Assembly (NCBI GenBank): GCA_023454395.1
Contig: JAEYFY010000304.1
Location: 1-17,969, forward strand
DNA: 17,969 bases
Reading direction: 5' to 3'
Source of the DNA: Pseudomonadota bacterium
Lineage (GTDB): Bacteria > Pseudomonadota > Gammaproteobacteria > Enterobacterales > Enterobacteriaceae
Positions 1-9,238 of this stretch are shown piece after piece. Every line of letters begins with the position of its first letter. Within the stretch, counting starts at the first letter, position 1. The translations under genes were made by a program, and so were the position numbers. Below the pieces are notes generated by a model that did not search any database, was not told the origin of the DNA, and was given only the letters and a program-made list of their open reading frames with translations.

Positions 1-40
1 AATAAAATCATAATAAAACAATAGGATAAGGGGATTTCTT

Positions 41-862
41 ATGAAACTTCATTTTTTAGGGACGGCTGCCTCAGAAGGCATACCCAATCCCTTCTGCCGT
101 TGTGAACACTGCCTGAAAGCAAGAGAACTTGGTGGGAAAGATATCAGAACCCACTCTTCTGCCATTGTTGATGACATTATGTTAATCGACGTATCACCTA
201 CATTTAGCTACCAACTAATGCGCGATGGAATGGATGCTACCCGTTTTGAAAGCCTTCTATTCACTCATACGCATCCTGATCATTTCAATGTTGGCGATCT
301 GTTTAGCCGCATGGAAGGTTATGGTTTTGAAATTAACCATCCTCTTCATATTTTTGGTAATGATCGCGCAATTAATGGTTGTATCGAAGTTTTACCCGGT
401 TACAGCAAAGCGCGTTTTGCTTTCCACTGCTTAATTCCTTTTGTTACGGTAGAAAGAAACGGTTATAAAATTACGCCATTACTCGCGAATCATGCGAAAT
501 GGGAACTTTGCTATGTTTATCATATTGAGAAAGATGGCAAGGTTATTTTCTATGGTCACGATTCTGGTTGGTTCCCTGAATTAACGTGGAAATGGTTAGA
601 AAATAAACCACTTGATATCGTTGTGTTTGAATGTACTTATGGGCTAAATGGTAAAGATCGTACTGATAATCATATGAGCCTCGAAACCGTATTTGCAGCG
701 AAAGAAAAACTGCAACAGCAAGGTTGTTTACATCAAGATACACAAATTGCCGTTTCGCATATTTCACATAGTGGTAAATTGCTTCACCATGAATTAGAAG
801 CTGTTTGTGCTCCTCACAATATCCGCGTTGCCTACGACGGATTAACGTTAGAAACAAATTAA
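41..862 (+). CDS. PhnP-like metallo-beta-lactamase-fold hydrolase
   Basis: A 273-residue cytoplasmic metal-dependent hydrolase of the metallo-beta-lactamase fold. The metal motif H76-x-H78-x-D80-H81 is intact, with further ligands at H151 (NHAKW), D174 (GHDSGW) and H240 (SHISH). An N-terminal C19-x-C21-x-x-C24 cluster and H243 match the extra zinc site of E. coli PhnP, and the C-terminal 'YDGL' stretch resembles PhnP 'FDGM'. PhnP is a phosphodiesterase acting on ribosyl 1,2-cyclic phosphate, so a cyclic-phosphate or nucleotide substrate is plausible but not shown. No phosphonate genes are visible. The next gene starts 7 bases later and encodes a nucleoside-type transporter, so the two are probably co-transcribed. 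An AAGGGGA ribosome site lies 6 bases before the ATG. I am sure of the fold and PhnP kinship, unsure of the substrate. Confidence 0.9.
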   Translation: MKLHFLGTAASEGIPNPFCRCEHCLKARELGGKDIRTHSSAIVDDIMLIDVSPTFSYQLMRDGMDATRFESLLFTHTHPDHFNVGDLFSRMEGYGFEINHPLHIFGNDRAINGCIEVLPGYSKARFAFHCLIPFVTVERNGYKITPLLANHAKWELCYVYHIEKDGKVIFYGHDSGWFPELTWKWLENKPLDIVVFECTYGLNGKDRTDNHMSLETVFAAKEKLQQQGCLHQDTQIAVSHISHSGKLLHHELEAVCAPHNIRVAYDGLTLETN

Positions 863-869
863 GAGGAGA

Positions 870-2123
870 ATGATGATGGATATGAAAATAACCTCTCGCT
901 TACTGATTATGATGTTTGTGCAATATTTCATGCAAGGCGCGTGGAATATGACCATGGGGCTGGTATTAAGTAGCTATGGTATGGCAAGCATTATTGGTAA
1001 TGCCTACGCTTTATTAGGCGTCGCGACAATTATCTCCCCTTTATTTATTGGTATGGTCGCTGACCGTTTCTTTGCTTCGCAGAAAGTCATGGGCATCCTC
1101 CATTTAATTAATGCCGCAGTCATTATTTGTGTTCCTCAATTTATTGAAGCACAAAACAGTGGCATGACTTTATTCTTAATTTTCATTATTGGATTATTGT
1201 TTTATCCAACAACTGCGCTCTCAAATAGTATTAGTTTCTCCCATATTAATGGCGTGAAATATTTCCCTATTATTCGTGTATTCGGTACGTTTGGTTTTAT
1301 GGCTATCGGATTTATATTAGGAGAAATGGGCTTCTCTGGTAGTACGATGACTTGGTATATCGCTTCTGCTGTGGGTGTTTTACTTGGTTTCTACTGCTTT
1401 ACTTTACCGAATACGCCACCTAAAGCGAAAGGTAAGCCATTCTCTGCCCGTGATATTTTATGTTTAGATGCACTTTCATTATTTAAAGATCGTTATTTCG
1501 CTATCTTAATGTTTAGTATCTTTATTTTAATGATCCCAAAAACAGCTTATTCCGCTTATATTCCCGTTTTTATTAAAGCATTAGGTTTTAATAACGCAGC
1601 ATCTATTATGCAAATAGGTATAGCCTGTGAAGTTCTGTTTATGTTTGTATTGTCATTCTTCTTAATGAAGTTTGGCTTCAAAATCACCTTACTTTTAGGG
1701 GCTATTAGCTGGATCATTCGCTCAATATTCTTCTCTTATGCAGCGGTAAATACAGAGTTTTATTTTATCGTCATCGGATTAATGTTGCAGGGATTATGTT
1801 GGGACTTCTTCTTTACCGCTGGTGATATCTATGTTGACCGCAAAGCAAAACCTGAAATCCGCGCTCAAGCACAAGGTTTACGTTTTATTGTCTCTAATGG
1901 TTTCGGCTTATTATTTGCTTCCACTATTTGTGGTCAAATCTTTAATTCAACCGTAACAGAAACAGGCGATGCTGCATTACCGCAATGGTCAACATTCTGG
2001 ATATACCCAGCAATCGTTGCCGCTGTTGTGACAATATTCTTTATCTTCTTCTTTAAAGATGATGTGAGTAAAAAGAAAAATAACGAAGATAAAAAAGCAC
2101 AAGAAAGTATTGCAACACCGTAG
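870..2123 (+). CDS. NupG-family nucleoside:H+ symporter (MFS)
   Basis: A 417-residue inner-membrane protein with about 12 hydrophobic segments. It aligns along its length with E. coli NupG/XapB of the nucleoside:H+ symporter branch of the major facilitator superfamily. Matching stretches include 'ASIIGNAYALLGVA' followed by 'GMVADR' near the N-terminus, 'FPIIRVFGTFGF' in the middle, and 'WDFFFTAGDIYVDRKAKPEIRAQAQG' where NupG has 'DFFNISGSVFVEKEVSPAIRASAQG'. The C-terminal tail is lysine-rich and cytoplasmic. Three ATG codons occur in tandem (870, 873, 876). AGGAG at 864-868 is only 1 base from the first but 7 from the third, so translation probably begins at 876. It follows the PhnP-like hydrolase by 7 bases. 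Nucleoside uptake is the likely role; which nucleosides is not deducible. Confidence 0.88.
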   Translation: MMMDMKITSRLLIMMFVQYFMQGAWNMTMGLVLSSYGMASIIGNAYALLGVATIISPLFIGMVADRFFASQKVMGILHLINAAVIICVPQFIEAQNSGMTLFLIFIIGLLFYPTTALSNSISFSHINGVKYFPIIRVFGTFGFMAIGFILGEMGFSGSTMTWYIASAVGVLLGFYCFTLPNTPPKAKGKPFSARDILCLDALSLFKDRYFAILMFSIFILMIPKTAYSAYIPVFIKALGFNNAASIMQIGIACEVLFMFVLSFFLMKFGFKITLLLGAISWIIRSIFFSYAAVNTEFYFIVIGLMLQGLCWDFFFTAGDIYVDRKAKPEIRAQAQGLRFIVSNGFGLLFASTICGQIFNSTVTETGDAALPQWSTFWIYPAIVAAVVTIFFIFFFKDDVSKKKNNEDKKAQESIATP

Positions 2124-2162
2124 TTTTAAAATAAAGGAATAAGCCAACGTTAGGAGCAAACC

Positions 2163-2876
2163 ATGGACGCATTAATACAGTTTGTTGACAGCATTGGCCC
2201 TTTATCACTTTCAAGTATCGCTAAATTACTGGCCGCCTTTATTTTGGGCGGCCTTATTGGCTTAGAGCGTGAATCAAAGGGAAAACCTGTCGGTTTTAAA
2301 ACCTGTGTCATTATTGCCGTTGCCAGTTGTTTATTAACTATTGTTTCTATTCAATCCGCAGAATATTACGCCAATATCTCCGACAATATTCGTAGCGATC
2401 CCATGAGATTAGCAGCGCAAATTATCAGTGGTGTCGGCTTTCTTGGCGCAGGTGTTATATTGCATCGACGTGATGATGCTATTTCAGGTCTAACAACAGC
2501 AGCCATCGTATGGGCTTCAGCGGGTGTGGGGATTGCCTGTGGCTCTGGTTTTTATTGGCATGCCATGATTGTGACTTTTCTCTTTTTTATGGCTATTCAA
2601 CTCAGCCCACAAGTGGTGCTATTCCAAATGAAAAACCAACGTTTAGGTAAGATAAAAGTACGTATGTTATTTACTCATGAAAGCGGTGTTCCTCTTTTAA
2701 TTGAGTATTTAAAAAGTCATAAAGACGTAATTGAAAATCTGACTATTCGTGATATTAAAAAAGAGCGCGTTGAAGTAAATTTGAAGCTGTTAGTTAGGCA
2801 AAAAATTACCTTACCTGAATTTTATTGCTCATTAAAACAGCTTGAACATGTTCATTCTGTTTCTTTAGATCATTAG
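2163..2876 (+). CDS. MgtC/SapB-family inner-membrane protein
   Basis: A 237-residue protein of the MgtC/SapB family. The N-terminal half (about residues 15-150) holds several membrane segments with two family signatures: 'GGLIGLERE' followed by 'GKPVGFKT' (about 29-47), and 'RLAAQIISGVGFLGAGVIL' (about 82-100). The C-terminal 80 residues are soluble and of the size of the ACT-like tail found in longer MgtC members. Salmonella MgtC modulates F-type ATP synthase and is needed at low Mg2+ and in macrophages; many homologues have unknown roles, and no mgtB pump is adjacent. It lies 39 bases after the transporter without a terminator between, so may be the last gene of that transcript. AGGAG sits just ahead of the ATG. 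A two-way terminator follows at once. Confidence 0.87.
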   Translation: MDALIQFVDSIGPLSLSSIAKLLAAFILGGLIGLERESKGKPVGFKTCVIIAVASCLLTIVSIQSAEYYANISDNIRSDPMRLAAQIISGVGFLGAGVILHRRDDAISGLTTAAIVWASAGVGIACGSGFYWHAMIVTFLFFMAIQLSPQVVLFQMKNQRLGKIKVRMLFTHESGVPLLIEYLKSHKDVIENLTIRDIKKERVEVNLKLLVRQKITLPEFYCSLKQLEHVHSVSLDH

Positions 2877-2889
2877 TATATTCAAAAAT

Positions 2890-2925
2890 AAAAAGGGCGG
2901 TTATCTAAGATAAAGCGCCCTTTTT
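2890..2925. terminator. two-way intrinsic terminator between convergent genes
   Basis: AAAAAGGGCG (2890-2899) pairs perfectly with CGCCCTTTTT (2916-2925). Inside it TTATC (2901-2905) pairs with GATAA (2909-2913), giving a long stem with a small internal loop. A T-run closes it on both strands, so it can stop transcription from the MgtC-family gene (plus) and from the acyltransferase gene (minus). Confidence 0.9.
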
Positions 2926-2954
2926 ATTAATTTGATGACCGATTGATGGTCATA

Positions 2955-4937
2955 TTAAGGATTTTTGATGACTAGCGGATTACCAAAACGTTCTAGATAC
3001 ATCATGCCAAAGATTGTTGAAGCATAATCTGTAATATGCCCTACATCACGATAAACCGGCACACCTTCTATATCGGTTAAGCAGATATTTTTATCACACT
3101 GAACATCTTTAGGATCGATGATAATTAAAGTTGGATAATCCTGTTTTAATTTAACGAATAACTGATCCATCCATGTATTTCCCTCACCTTTATAGTTTTT
3201 GGGGTTACAGTTATTATCTGCAAAGTCTTTTCTTAATTTTGCATTTTCATAAAAACAGGTCATAAAACCACTTGGCATAAAATTGACTGTTTTAATAAAA
3301 ACGGGTTTAGCGCCTGTGGCAATAATAATATCAAGCGCTTCACGCATCGCTTTTTCAACGCGTTTACGAGACTCTTCGACGGTTCTAACATCACCTAGCT
3401 TATTAATGACATGATTTGATGCATAGTTATTCCAGACTTGCCCAAATATTACATAATCAAAGTTACTATTCTTAATAAGTTGATAATATTTTGCTGTCTG
3501 ATCATAGCAACGTTGATAAACGGTATTTTTATGATTAGACCAGTCATAAAGATAAATATTAGGGAGCGTAATACACGATGACGTGGCTTGTGCATATACA
3601 TCTATTTTGGCGTCTTTACCTAAAATATCCATAAAGCCCCAATAATGATTTGCATGAGAATCACCAAATAAAAACGCTTTTCTCTGGCTTCCCACTTCAC
3701 CAATATGGCACATTTTATCTGGATCAGAGGCTTCAAAATTCATACATTTAGTTCGATTAGGATAATCAAACTGATTCAACTTAGCTTCTAAATTAACGTA
3801 ATTTTGCCCAAGCCTTGCTCCAATACCGTGATATTTTTCATTGAGTGCATTTAGCCCTAAAGTGCATAAGATAGGAATAATTAACAAAAGTGTGATGGAA
3901 TATTTAAAGGTTAAACGCTTTCTTCTAAGCGGTTTTTCAATAAACAAATAAGAGGTTATTGAGAGCAATAAGGTTACTGCTAATAGTGTTCCTTTTTGTA
4001 GTTCTGTATTGAACACACCAATATAACGTGCAACTGCAAATAATGGCCAATGCCATAAATAGAGAGAGTAAGATAATAATCCCACGATCACGATTGGTCT
4101 TAATGAAAGTATTTTTTTAATAATACTTTCATGCTGTCCAGTATAAATAATGAGTGCCGCACCAAGGCAAACATACAACGTATTAATATTCGGATAACCT
4201 GCAATAATATCGTTTTGAAATGCAACCCAAGCAATCAAACCTAGCGCAATTAAGCTAATAACATCATTTATTCTTCGGTGAGGTTTTATCTTTGTTGGGA
4301 AGTAAGCAACACATACACCCAACATAAATTCAAAGATCCGCGTACTAAAATAGTAGTAATTTTTCGGTTGGTCTTTTTGGTAAAAAAACACCAAAAAAAA
4401 TGAAATAACAGTGACTAACGCCACCCAATAAAAATGATTAATGCTGCCTTTTACATTAATTTTATGCAGAAAATAAAGTGCAAACGGTAAGAAAAGATAC
4501 CATTGCCACTCTATTGCTAAAGACCACGTATGTAATAACGGCAAAAAGAGCGCATCTTGTGCCGCATAGCTGGTTGTCGCTCTCGCAAAATATTTATTAG
4601 AGAGAAAGGCCGAAGCGTATTTTTCGCTATTTGTAATATCTAAGAAATCGTTAGGGAGATAAAAAAGCCCTGATATCACGAGTGTTGCAATTAATACAAC
4701 AAGATAAAGTGGCTGTAATCGCCATAATCGACGATTATAAAAATCACGAAAGGAAAAATTATCTTGTGACAATGAAGTTTTAATTATCAGCGAGATCAAA
4801 AAACCTGAGATCACAAAGAAGATATCAACACCAATAAATCCTGAAGGGATTAAGCGATTATCCAAATGAAAAAGAATAACCAGAATGACAGCAATAGCCC
4901 TTAAACCATCAATATCAGCGCGATATTTTACATTCAT
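2955..4937 (-). CDS. OafA-type membrane acyltransferase with C-terminal SGNH domain
   Basis: A 660-residue inner-membrane O-acyltransferase that probably acetylates a cell-surface glycan such as LPS O-antigen, or peptidoglycan. Residues 1-360 form the acyltransferase-3 domain: 'YRADIDGLRAIAV' at 5-17, H24, 'GVDIFFVISGFLIS' at 36-49, the arginine-rich 'FYNRRLWRLQPLY' at 66-78, and 'HTWSLAIEWQWYLFLP' at 136-151, where the usual Glu-Glu is Glu-Trp. About ten hydrophobic helices follow, ending in 'SYSLYLWHWPLF' (289-300) and 'FIEKPLRRK' (332-340). Residues about 420-660 are a periplasmic SGNH domain with GDSH at 425-428 and the D631-x-x-H634 dyad. This fused architecture is found in O-antigen and peptidoglycan acetylases; the acceptor is unknown. 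No clear Shine-Dalgarno precedes the ATG. The gene is alone or shares a transcript with the gene 101 bases upstream. Confidence 0.92.
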   Translation of the reverse strand: MNVKYRADIDGLRAIAVILVILFHLDNRLIPSGFIGVDIFFVISGFLISLIIKTSLSQDNFSFRDFYNRRLWRLQPLYLVVLIATLVISGLFYLPNDFLDITNSEKYASAFLSNKYFARATTSYAAQDALFLPLLHTWSLAIEWQWYLFLPFALYFLHKINVKGSINHFYWVALVTVISFFLVFFYQKDQPKNYYYFSTRIFEFMLGVCVAYFPTKIKPHRRINDVISLIALGLIAWVAFQNDIIAGYPNINTLYVCLGAALIIYTGQHESIIKKILSLRPIVIVGLLSYSLYLWHWPLFAVARYIGVFNTELQKGTLLAVTLLLSITSYLFIEKPLRRKRLTFKYSITLLLIIPILCTLGLNALNEKYHGIGARLGQNYVNLEAKLNQFDYPNRTKCMNFEASDPDKMCHIGEVGSQRKAFLFGDSHANHYWGFMDILGKDAKIDVYAQATSSCITLPNIYLYDWSNHKNTVYQRCYDQTAKYYQLIKNSNFDYVIFGQVWNNYASNHVINKLGDVRTVEESRKRVEKAMREALDIIIATGAKPVFIKTVNFMPSGFMTCFYENAKLRKDFADNNCNPKNYKGEGNTWMDQLFVKLKQDYPTLIIIDPKDVQCDKNICLTDIEGVPVYRDVGHITDYASTIFGMMYLERFGNPLVIKNP

Positions 4938-4967
4938 AATTCAAGTACATTATCCAAATAAAAAGAA

Positions 4968-5003
4968 TTGCCGGATTATATACCAATTAGCCATATCGCT
5001 TTA
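4968..5003 (-). promoter_or_regulatory. candidate extended -10 promoter for the acyltransferase gene
   Basis: On the minus strand TTGGTATATAAT reads as an extended -10 element (TG-N-TATATA, or TATAAT at 4980-4975), about 40 bases ahead of the start codon. No good -35 hexamer lies at the right distance. This supports separate transcription of the acyltransferase gene. Moderate to low confidence. Confidence 0.35.
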
Positions 5004-5038
5004 GTCACAAAAAGAAAAAGACTATTGAATATTTACTA

Positions 5039-5755
5039 TTAATAACACCTAAATGGCCATAACTGATTAAACTGCATCGTTAAACCTAATTGCACTTCAG
5101 ATGAAAGTGATCCTTTACTCACCACAAATTTTGGATGTCGAATAACGATAGAGGTATTAATATCATAAAACATTAATGATGATCGGCTCTGCTCTAACTC
5201 ATTATAAAGCGACTTCATTTTTGCTGATGACGTATTTTCACATAATCGCCCAAGCGTGATATGAATAATATTTTTATGAAGAGTGCTATCGATGGGGATC
5301 TGCTGATAAACCTTTTGTCTAAATTGTTCTAATTCCTTTGAAACACCCGTTAATATCACACTACCATTAGACGTTAACACAACGTTATTAAATGAAATTT
5401 CAATTCGTTTTGTTTGATTAAAGATTTGGGCAATCTCATGGCACCATGCCAATAATATGGGTTGTTGCTGTTTAAACTGTTCATTTTGTTGATTAGAAAT
5501 CGTTAATAATGTGGAATGAAATTCCTGTGACTGAGCAAATTCAATAAATGGAAACTTAAGTGCAAGCGGCTCACAATAAGCCATTAGCTTCTGGCTAAAG
5601 GGAATAAAGCTTTCCTCAATTTCAGGCTGACCAATCATTAATTGTCCCGCATTTAAGCTGACATCAAAAATACTTTCATCATTAACTTGTCGTTGCCAAG
5701 TTTCACCTGTTGCCAATTTTTTGAGCGTTGCTTGTGTCAGGAATTCATATGCCAT
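5039..5755 (-). CDS. probable 2H phosphoesterase-superfamily protein
   Basis: A soluble protein of about 238 residues with no signal peptide or membrane segment. I do not recognise the exact family, but two HxTx motifs stand out: H-S-T-L and H-I-T-L, 85 residues apart (His 82 and 167 counting from an upstream GTG). After the first comes a helical stretch, then strands and 'GVSKELEQFRQKV', the layout of 2H phosphoesterases (LigT/ThpR, 2',5' or cyclic phosphodiesterases). Those enzymes use the paired histidines on 2',3'-cyclic or 2'-5' RNA-type bonds, so RNA or nucleotide processing is inferred. An open frame extends to a GTG at 5761, but AAGG lies 7 bases from the ATG at 5755 and only 1 base from the GTG, so 5755 is the better start. 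It is transcribed divergently from fdoG. Confidence 0.72.
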   Translation of the reverse strand: MAYEFLTQATLKKLATGETWQRQVNDESIFDVSLNAGQLMIGQPEIEESFIPFSQKLMAYCEPLALKFPFIEFAQSQEFHSTLLTISNQQNEQFKQQQPILLAWCHEIAQIFNQTKRIEISFNNVVLTSNGSVILTGVSKELEQFRQKVYQQIPIDSTLHKNIIHITLGRLCENTSSAKMKSLYNELEQSRSSLMFYDINTSIVIRHPKFVVSKGSLSSEVQLGLTMQFNQLWPFRCY

Positions 5756-6092
5756 CCGCACACCTTAATTAAGAATAAAATAGTCACTCGTACTTTGGTT
5801 TGAGTGGCATTTAAAATCAAGTTTTACAGTAAAAAATCTTCATAACAAAGGTAAAAATGGAGTTTTATTTCAAACACCTTTTTAATCGATTTAAGACGCA
5901 TTTTCATCTTGTGTGCTAATTGAAAAATTAGTTATTTAACATGACGAAAATCAAACTAAATTGTTATTTTTTAATATAATTTGTATCCGCATTGTTAGTA
6001 TGGATTTATTTTTTTTCCTCGTTATAATCACCAACGTCATTTTAAGTAGTAGTTCATCACATTGAGTTCACAAAACGATACTCAGGTCTGTC

Positions 6093-6122
6093 TTGAATGA
6101 TTGAAAAATGAAATCGTATCTT
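6093..6122 (+). promoter_or_regulatory. candidate sigma-70 promoter of fdoGHI
   Basis: TTGAAT (6093-6098) and TATCTT (6117-6122) are spaced by 18 bases. This is a fair sigma-70 match that would start transcription near 6129, giving a leader of about 55 bases. Each hexamer matches four of six consensus positions, so this is only a candidate. Confidence 0.35.
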
Positions 6123-6138
6123 TACTGGACGTTTTTTA

Positions 6139-6157
6139 AACGCCCGGTACGGGTGTT
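6139..6157 (+). promoter_or_regulatory. GC-rich hairpin in the fdoG leader
   Basis: AACGCCCG-GTA-CGGGTGTT folds into an 8-bp stem with one G-U pair. It ends about 15 bases before the AAGGAG ribosome site of fdoG and is unusually GC-rich for this region. There is no U-tract, so it is not a terminator. It may act on mRNA stability or translation initiation. Confidence 0.45.
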
Positions 6158-6183
6158 ATTTATCAATTTACAAGGAGACTCTG

Positions 6184-9100
6184 ATGCAAATCAGTCGGAG
6201 ATCGTTCTTTAAGATTTGTGCTGGCGGTATGGCTGGTACTTCTGCTGCATTACTTGGTTTTTCGCCAGAAGCTGCGGCAAGCTCTCGTCAATATAAACTG
6301 TTACGTTCTGTAGAAACCCGTAATAACTGTACTTATTGCTCTGTGGGTTGCGGTATTTTGATGTATAGCCTTGGGGATGGTGCAAAAAATGTCGATAAAA
6401 GTATTTATCACATTGAAGGTGACCCTGATCATCCTGTTAGCCGCGGCTCTTTATGTCCGAAAGGAGCAGGTCTTGTTGATTATATCCATAGTGAAAATCG
6501 CCTGAAATATCCTGAATATCGTAGACCTGGCTCTGATAAGTGGGAACGCATCTCATGGAATGAAGCGATTGATAAAATTGCCCGTTTAATGAAAAAAGAC
6601 CGTGATGAAAACTTTGTCACCCATAATGAGAAAGGGCAAGAAGTTAACCGTTGGCTAACAACCGGTATGCTTTGTTCATCTGCCGCCAGTAATGAAACAG
6701 GTATTTTAGATAATAAATTTTCTCGCTCATTAGGCATGATTGCTATCGATTGTCAGGCGAGACTTTGCCATGCACCAACAGTTGCTGCATTAGCGCCAAC
6801 CTTTGGTCGTGGTGCAATGACCAATAACTGGGTTGATATTAAAAACGCTAACGTTGTGCTGATCATGGGTGGTAACCCTGCTGAAGCGCACCCCGTTGGT
6901 TTTAAATGGGTTATCGAAGCTAAAATTAAGAACAATGCGAAGGTTATCGTTGTCGATCCCCGTTTTAACCGTAGTGCTTCCGTTGCCGACCTCTACTCTC
7001 CTATTCGTGCTGGCTCTGATACTGCCTTTTTATTAGGTGTAATTAATTACCTAATTAAACACAATAAAATTCAGCATGAATATGTCAAAGCCTATACAAA
7101 TGCACCTCTCATTGTGCGTGATGATTATAGCTTTGATGAAGGTCTTTTCAGTGGATTTGATAAAGAAAACCAAAGCTATGATAAAACCTCATGGCATTAT
7201 GAACTTGATGAAAATGGCTTGGCATTAAGAGATGATTCACTGCAACATCCTCGTTGTGTGTGGAGTCTTTTAAAACAGCACGTCTCACGTTATACCCCTG
7301 AAATTGTCACCACGCTTTGTGGTACGCCATTAGAAGACTTTGCTTATATCTGTGAAGCACTTGCGTCTACCAGCGTAAAAGACAGAACCTCTACCATTCT
7401 TTATGCCCTAGGTTGGACTCACCATACTGGTGGTGCGCAAACTATTCGTGCTGCGGGTATGATCCAGTTATTACTCGGTAACGTGGGTATGCCGGGTGGT
7501 GGCGTCAATGCGTTACGTGGGCACTCTAATATCCAAGGTTATAGTGATCTGGGTTTATTATCATTAAACCTACCGGGTTATATGCCTCTGCCTAATGAAA
7601 AGCAGACTTCATTAGAGACTTACTTATCCCAAGTAACACCAAAAACGGTTGTTGCAGACCAAGTTAACTACTGGAAAAGAACCCCTGATTTCTTTATTAG
7701 TTTACTAAAAAGCTTCTGGGGAGATAGCGCGACAGAAAGTAATGAGTGGGGTTATCACTGGTTACCAAAATGGGATAAAAGCTACGATATCATGGCGCAA
7801 ACCCAGTTGATGGTCGATGGCAAAATGAATGGTTATATCGTTCAAGGTTTTAACCCATTAGCTGCATTTGCGGATAAAAACAAATGCAGTGCCGCATTAG
7901 CTAAGCTGAAATATATGGTTGTCATTGATCCGTTAGTGACTGAATCCTCTAATTTTTGGCAAAACCACGGCGAGATGAATGAAGTCTCACCAAAAGATAT
8001 TCAAACTGAAATTTTCCGTTTACCTTCATCGTGTTTTGCGGAAGAAAATGGCTCGATTGCAAACTCAGGTCGCTGGTTACAATGGCACTGGGCTGGCGCT
8101 AAACCACCAGCACAAGCATGGCATGATGGTAAAATTTTAGGGCATTTGTTAATGCGTCTGCGCGAGCTTTATCGTGAAGAAGGCGGTGTTTTCCCTGAGC
8201 CTGTAATGAATCTGTCTTGGAACTACGTTGACCCTTACGATCCACAGCCTGAAGAAGTGGCGAAAGAAGCGAATGGTCAAGCCATGCGTGATATTTATGA
8301 TGATGCAGGCAAATTGTTGTTTAAAAAAGGACAACAACTTGACGGTTTCCACCAGCTTAAATCAGACGGCTCAACCGCCAGTTTCTGTTGGGTTTATTCC
8401 GGTTGTTGGACTGAAAAAGGCAACCAAATGGCGAACCGTGATAATGCAGATCCATCAGGCTTAGGTTGTACGCCAGGTTGGGCTTTTGCATGGCCGCAAA
8501 ACCGTCGCGTGTTATATAACCGTGCATCTGTTGATCCACAAGGTCAACCATGGGATGAAAAACGCCAGCTTATCAAATGGAATGGTAATCAATGGGTTGG
8601 CCCTGATGTACCAGACTATAACAATGCAGCACCAAATAGCGGTGTAGGTCCATTCATTATGCAACCCGAAGGTATGGGACGCTTATTTGCTGTTGATAAA
8701 ATGGCTGATGGTCCATTCCCTGAATTCTACGAACCGTTTGAATCACCAACAGAAGAGAATATTTTGCACCCGAACGTCTCTCGTAACCCTGTCGCGCGTT
8801 TATACAGTTATGATGCAGAACATTTAGGTAAAGCTGATGAATTCCCTTATGTTGCTACAACCTATTCGATTACTGAATTATTCCGTCATTGGACCAAACA
8901 CTCATTAATCAATGCCATTGCACAGCCGGATCAGTTTATCGAAATTGGCGAGCATCTTGCTTCCCGTAAAGGCATCGTGGCAGGCGATGAAGTTAAAGTC
9001 AGTGCTAAACGTGGCTATATCAAAGCCAAAGCCGTTGTCACTAAGCGTATTAGACCACTGACGATTAATGGCAAAGTTGTCGATACTATCGGTATTCCTT

Positions 9101-9228
9101 GTCACTGGGGCTTTGAGGGTGCGACTCGCAAAGGTTTCCTTGCCAATACATTAACGCCATCAGTGGGTGATGCAAACTCATTCACACCTGAATATAAAGC
9201 GTTTTTAGTTAATATCGAAAAGGCATAA
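6184..9228 (+). CDS. fdoG: formate dehydrogenase-O major (alpha) subunit, cysteine form
   Basis: The 1014-residue catalytic subunit of a respiratory formate dehydrogenase: formate to CO2 at a bis-molybdopterin guanine dinucleotide centre on the periplasmic side. The N-terminus is a Tat signal with SRRSFFK (residues 4-10) and a likely cleavage site near A32. A [4Fe-4S] site follows (C49, C52, C56, C91, with K93), then the molybdopterin oxidoreductase and dinucleotide-binding domains. Length and sequence fit E. coli FdoG (1016 aa) throughout. The striking difference is '[13 protein letters not shown]': Cys195, codon TGC at 6766-6768, replaces the selenocysteine of E. coli FdoG, so no UGA read-through is needed. 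AAGGAG lies 6 bases before the ATG. First gene of fdoGHI. An automated pipeline might call it fdnG; the FdoH partner favours the fdo type. Confidence 0.95.
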   Translation: MQISRRSFFKICAGGMAGTSAALLGFSPEAAASSRQYKLLRSVETRNNCTYCSVGCGILMYSLGDGAKNVDKSIYHIEGDPDHPVSRGSLCPKGAGLVDYIHSENRLKYPEYRRPGSDKWERISWNEAIDKIARLMKKDRDENFVTHNEKGQEVNRWLTTGMLCSSAASNETGILDNKFSRSLGMIAIDCQARLCHAPTVAALAPTFGRGAMTNNWVDIKNANVVLIMGGNPAEAHPVGFKWVIEAKIKNNAKVIVVDPRFNRSASVADLYSPIRAGSDTAFLLGVINYLIKHNKIQHEYVKAYTNAPLIVRDDYSFDEGLFSGFDKENQSYDKTSWHYELDENGLALRDDSLQHPRCVWSLLKQHVSRYTPEIVTTLCGTPLEDFAYICEALASTSVKDRTSTILYALGWTHHTGGAQTIRAAGMIQLLLGNVGMPGGGVNALRGHSNIQGYSDLGLLSLNLPGYMPLPNEKQTSLETYLSQVTPKTVVADQVNYWKRTPDFFISLLKSFWGDSATESNEWGYHWLPKWDKSYDIMAQTQLMVDGKMNGYIVQGFNPLAAFADKNKCSAALAKLKYMVVIDPLVTESSNFWQNHGEMNEVSPKDIQTEIFRLPSSCFAEENGSIANSGRWLQWHWAGAKPPAQAWHDGKILGHLLMRLRELYREEGGVFPEPVMNLSWNYVDPYDPQPEEVAKEANGQAMRDIYDDAGKLLFKKGQQLDGFHQLKSDGSTASFCWVYSGCWTEKGNQMANRDNADPSGLGCTPGWAFAWPQNRRVLYNRASVDPQGQPWDEKRQLIKWNGNQWVGPDVPDYNNAAPNSGVGPFIMQPEGMGRLFAVDKMADGPFPEFYEPFESPTEENILHPNVSRNPVARLYSYDAEHLGKADEFPYVATTYSITELFRHWTKHSLINAIAQPDQFIEIGEHLASRKGIVAGDEVKVSAKRGYIKAKAVVTKRIRPLTINGKVVDTIGIPCHWGFEGATRKGFLANTLTPSVGDANSFTPEYKAFLVNIEKA

Positions 9229-9238
9229 GGGGAAACTG

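Larger units (their letters stand above)
5762..6183. other. divergent intergenic region, no gene
   Basis: This 422-base AT-rich stretch separates the 2H-like gene from fdoG. It holds the perfect palindrome TTTTAC-A-GTAAAA (5822-5834), the hairpin CTAATT-GAAA-AATTAG near 5917-5932, TATAAT hexamers at 5975-5980 and 6023-6028 without matching -35 boxes, and the fdoG promoter candidate and leader hairpin listed separately. I see no convincing FNR or NarL site and no coding sequence with a ribosome site. Confidence 0.6.

Noticed and set aside
5784..5807. CACTC...GAGTG inverted repeat after the 2H-like gene's start region, considered as a terminator or operator
   Set aside because: Only five base pairs with a long loop and no U-tract; too weak to annotate.
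5807..5820. An FNR-like box (one good ATCAA half) upstream of fdoG
   Set aside because: The other half-site, GCATT, does not match TTGAT, and E. coli fdo is not strongly FNR-dependent.
6000..6065. A 21-codon hydrophobic ORF (starting MDLFFFLVII) upstream of fdoG
   Set aside because: It has no ribosome site and no terminator or competing hairpins follow it; a T-rich stretch in AT-rich DNA gives such ORFs by chance.
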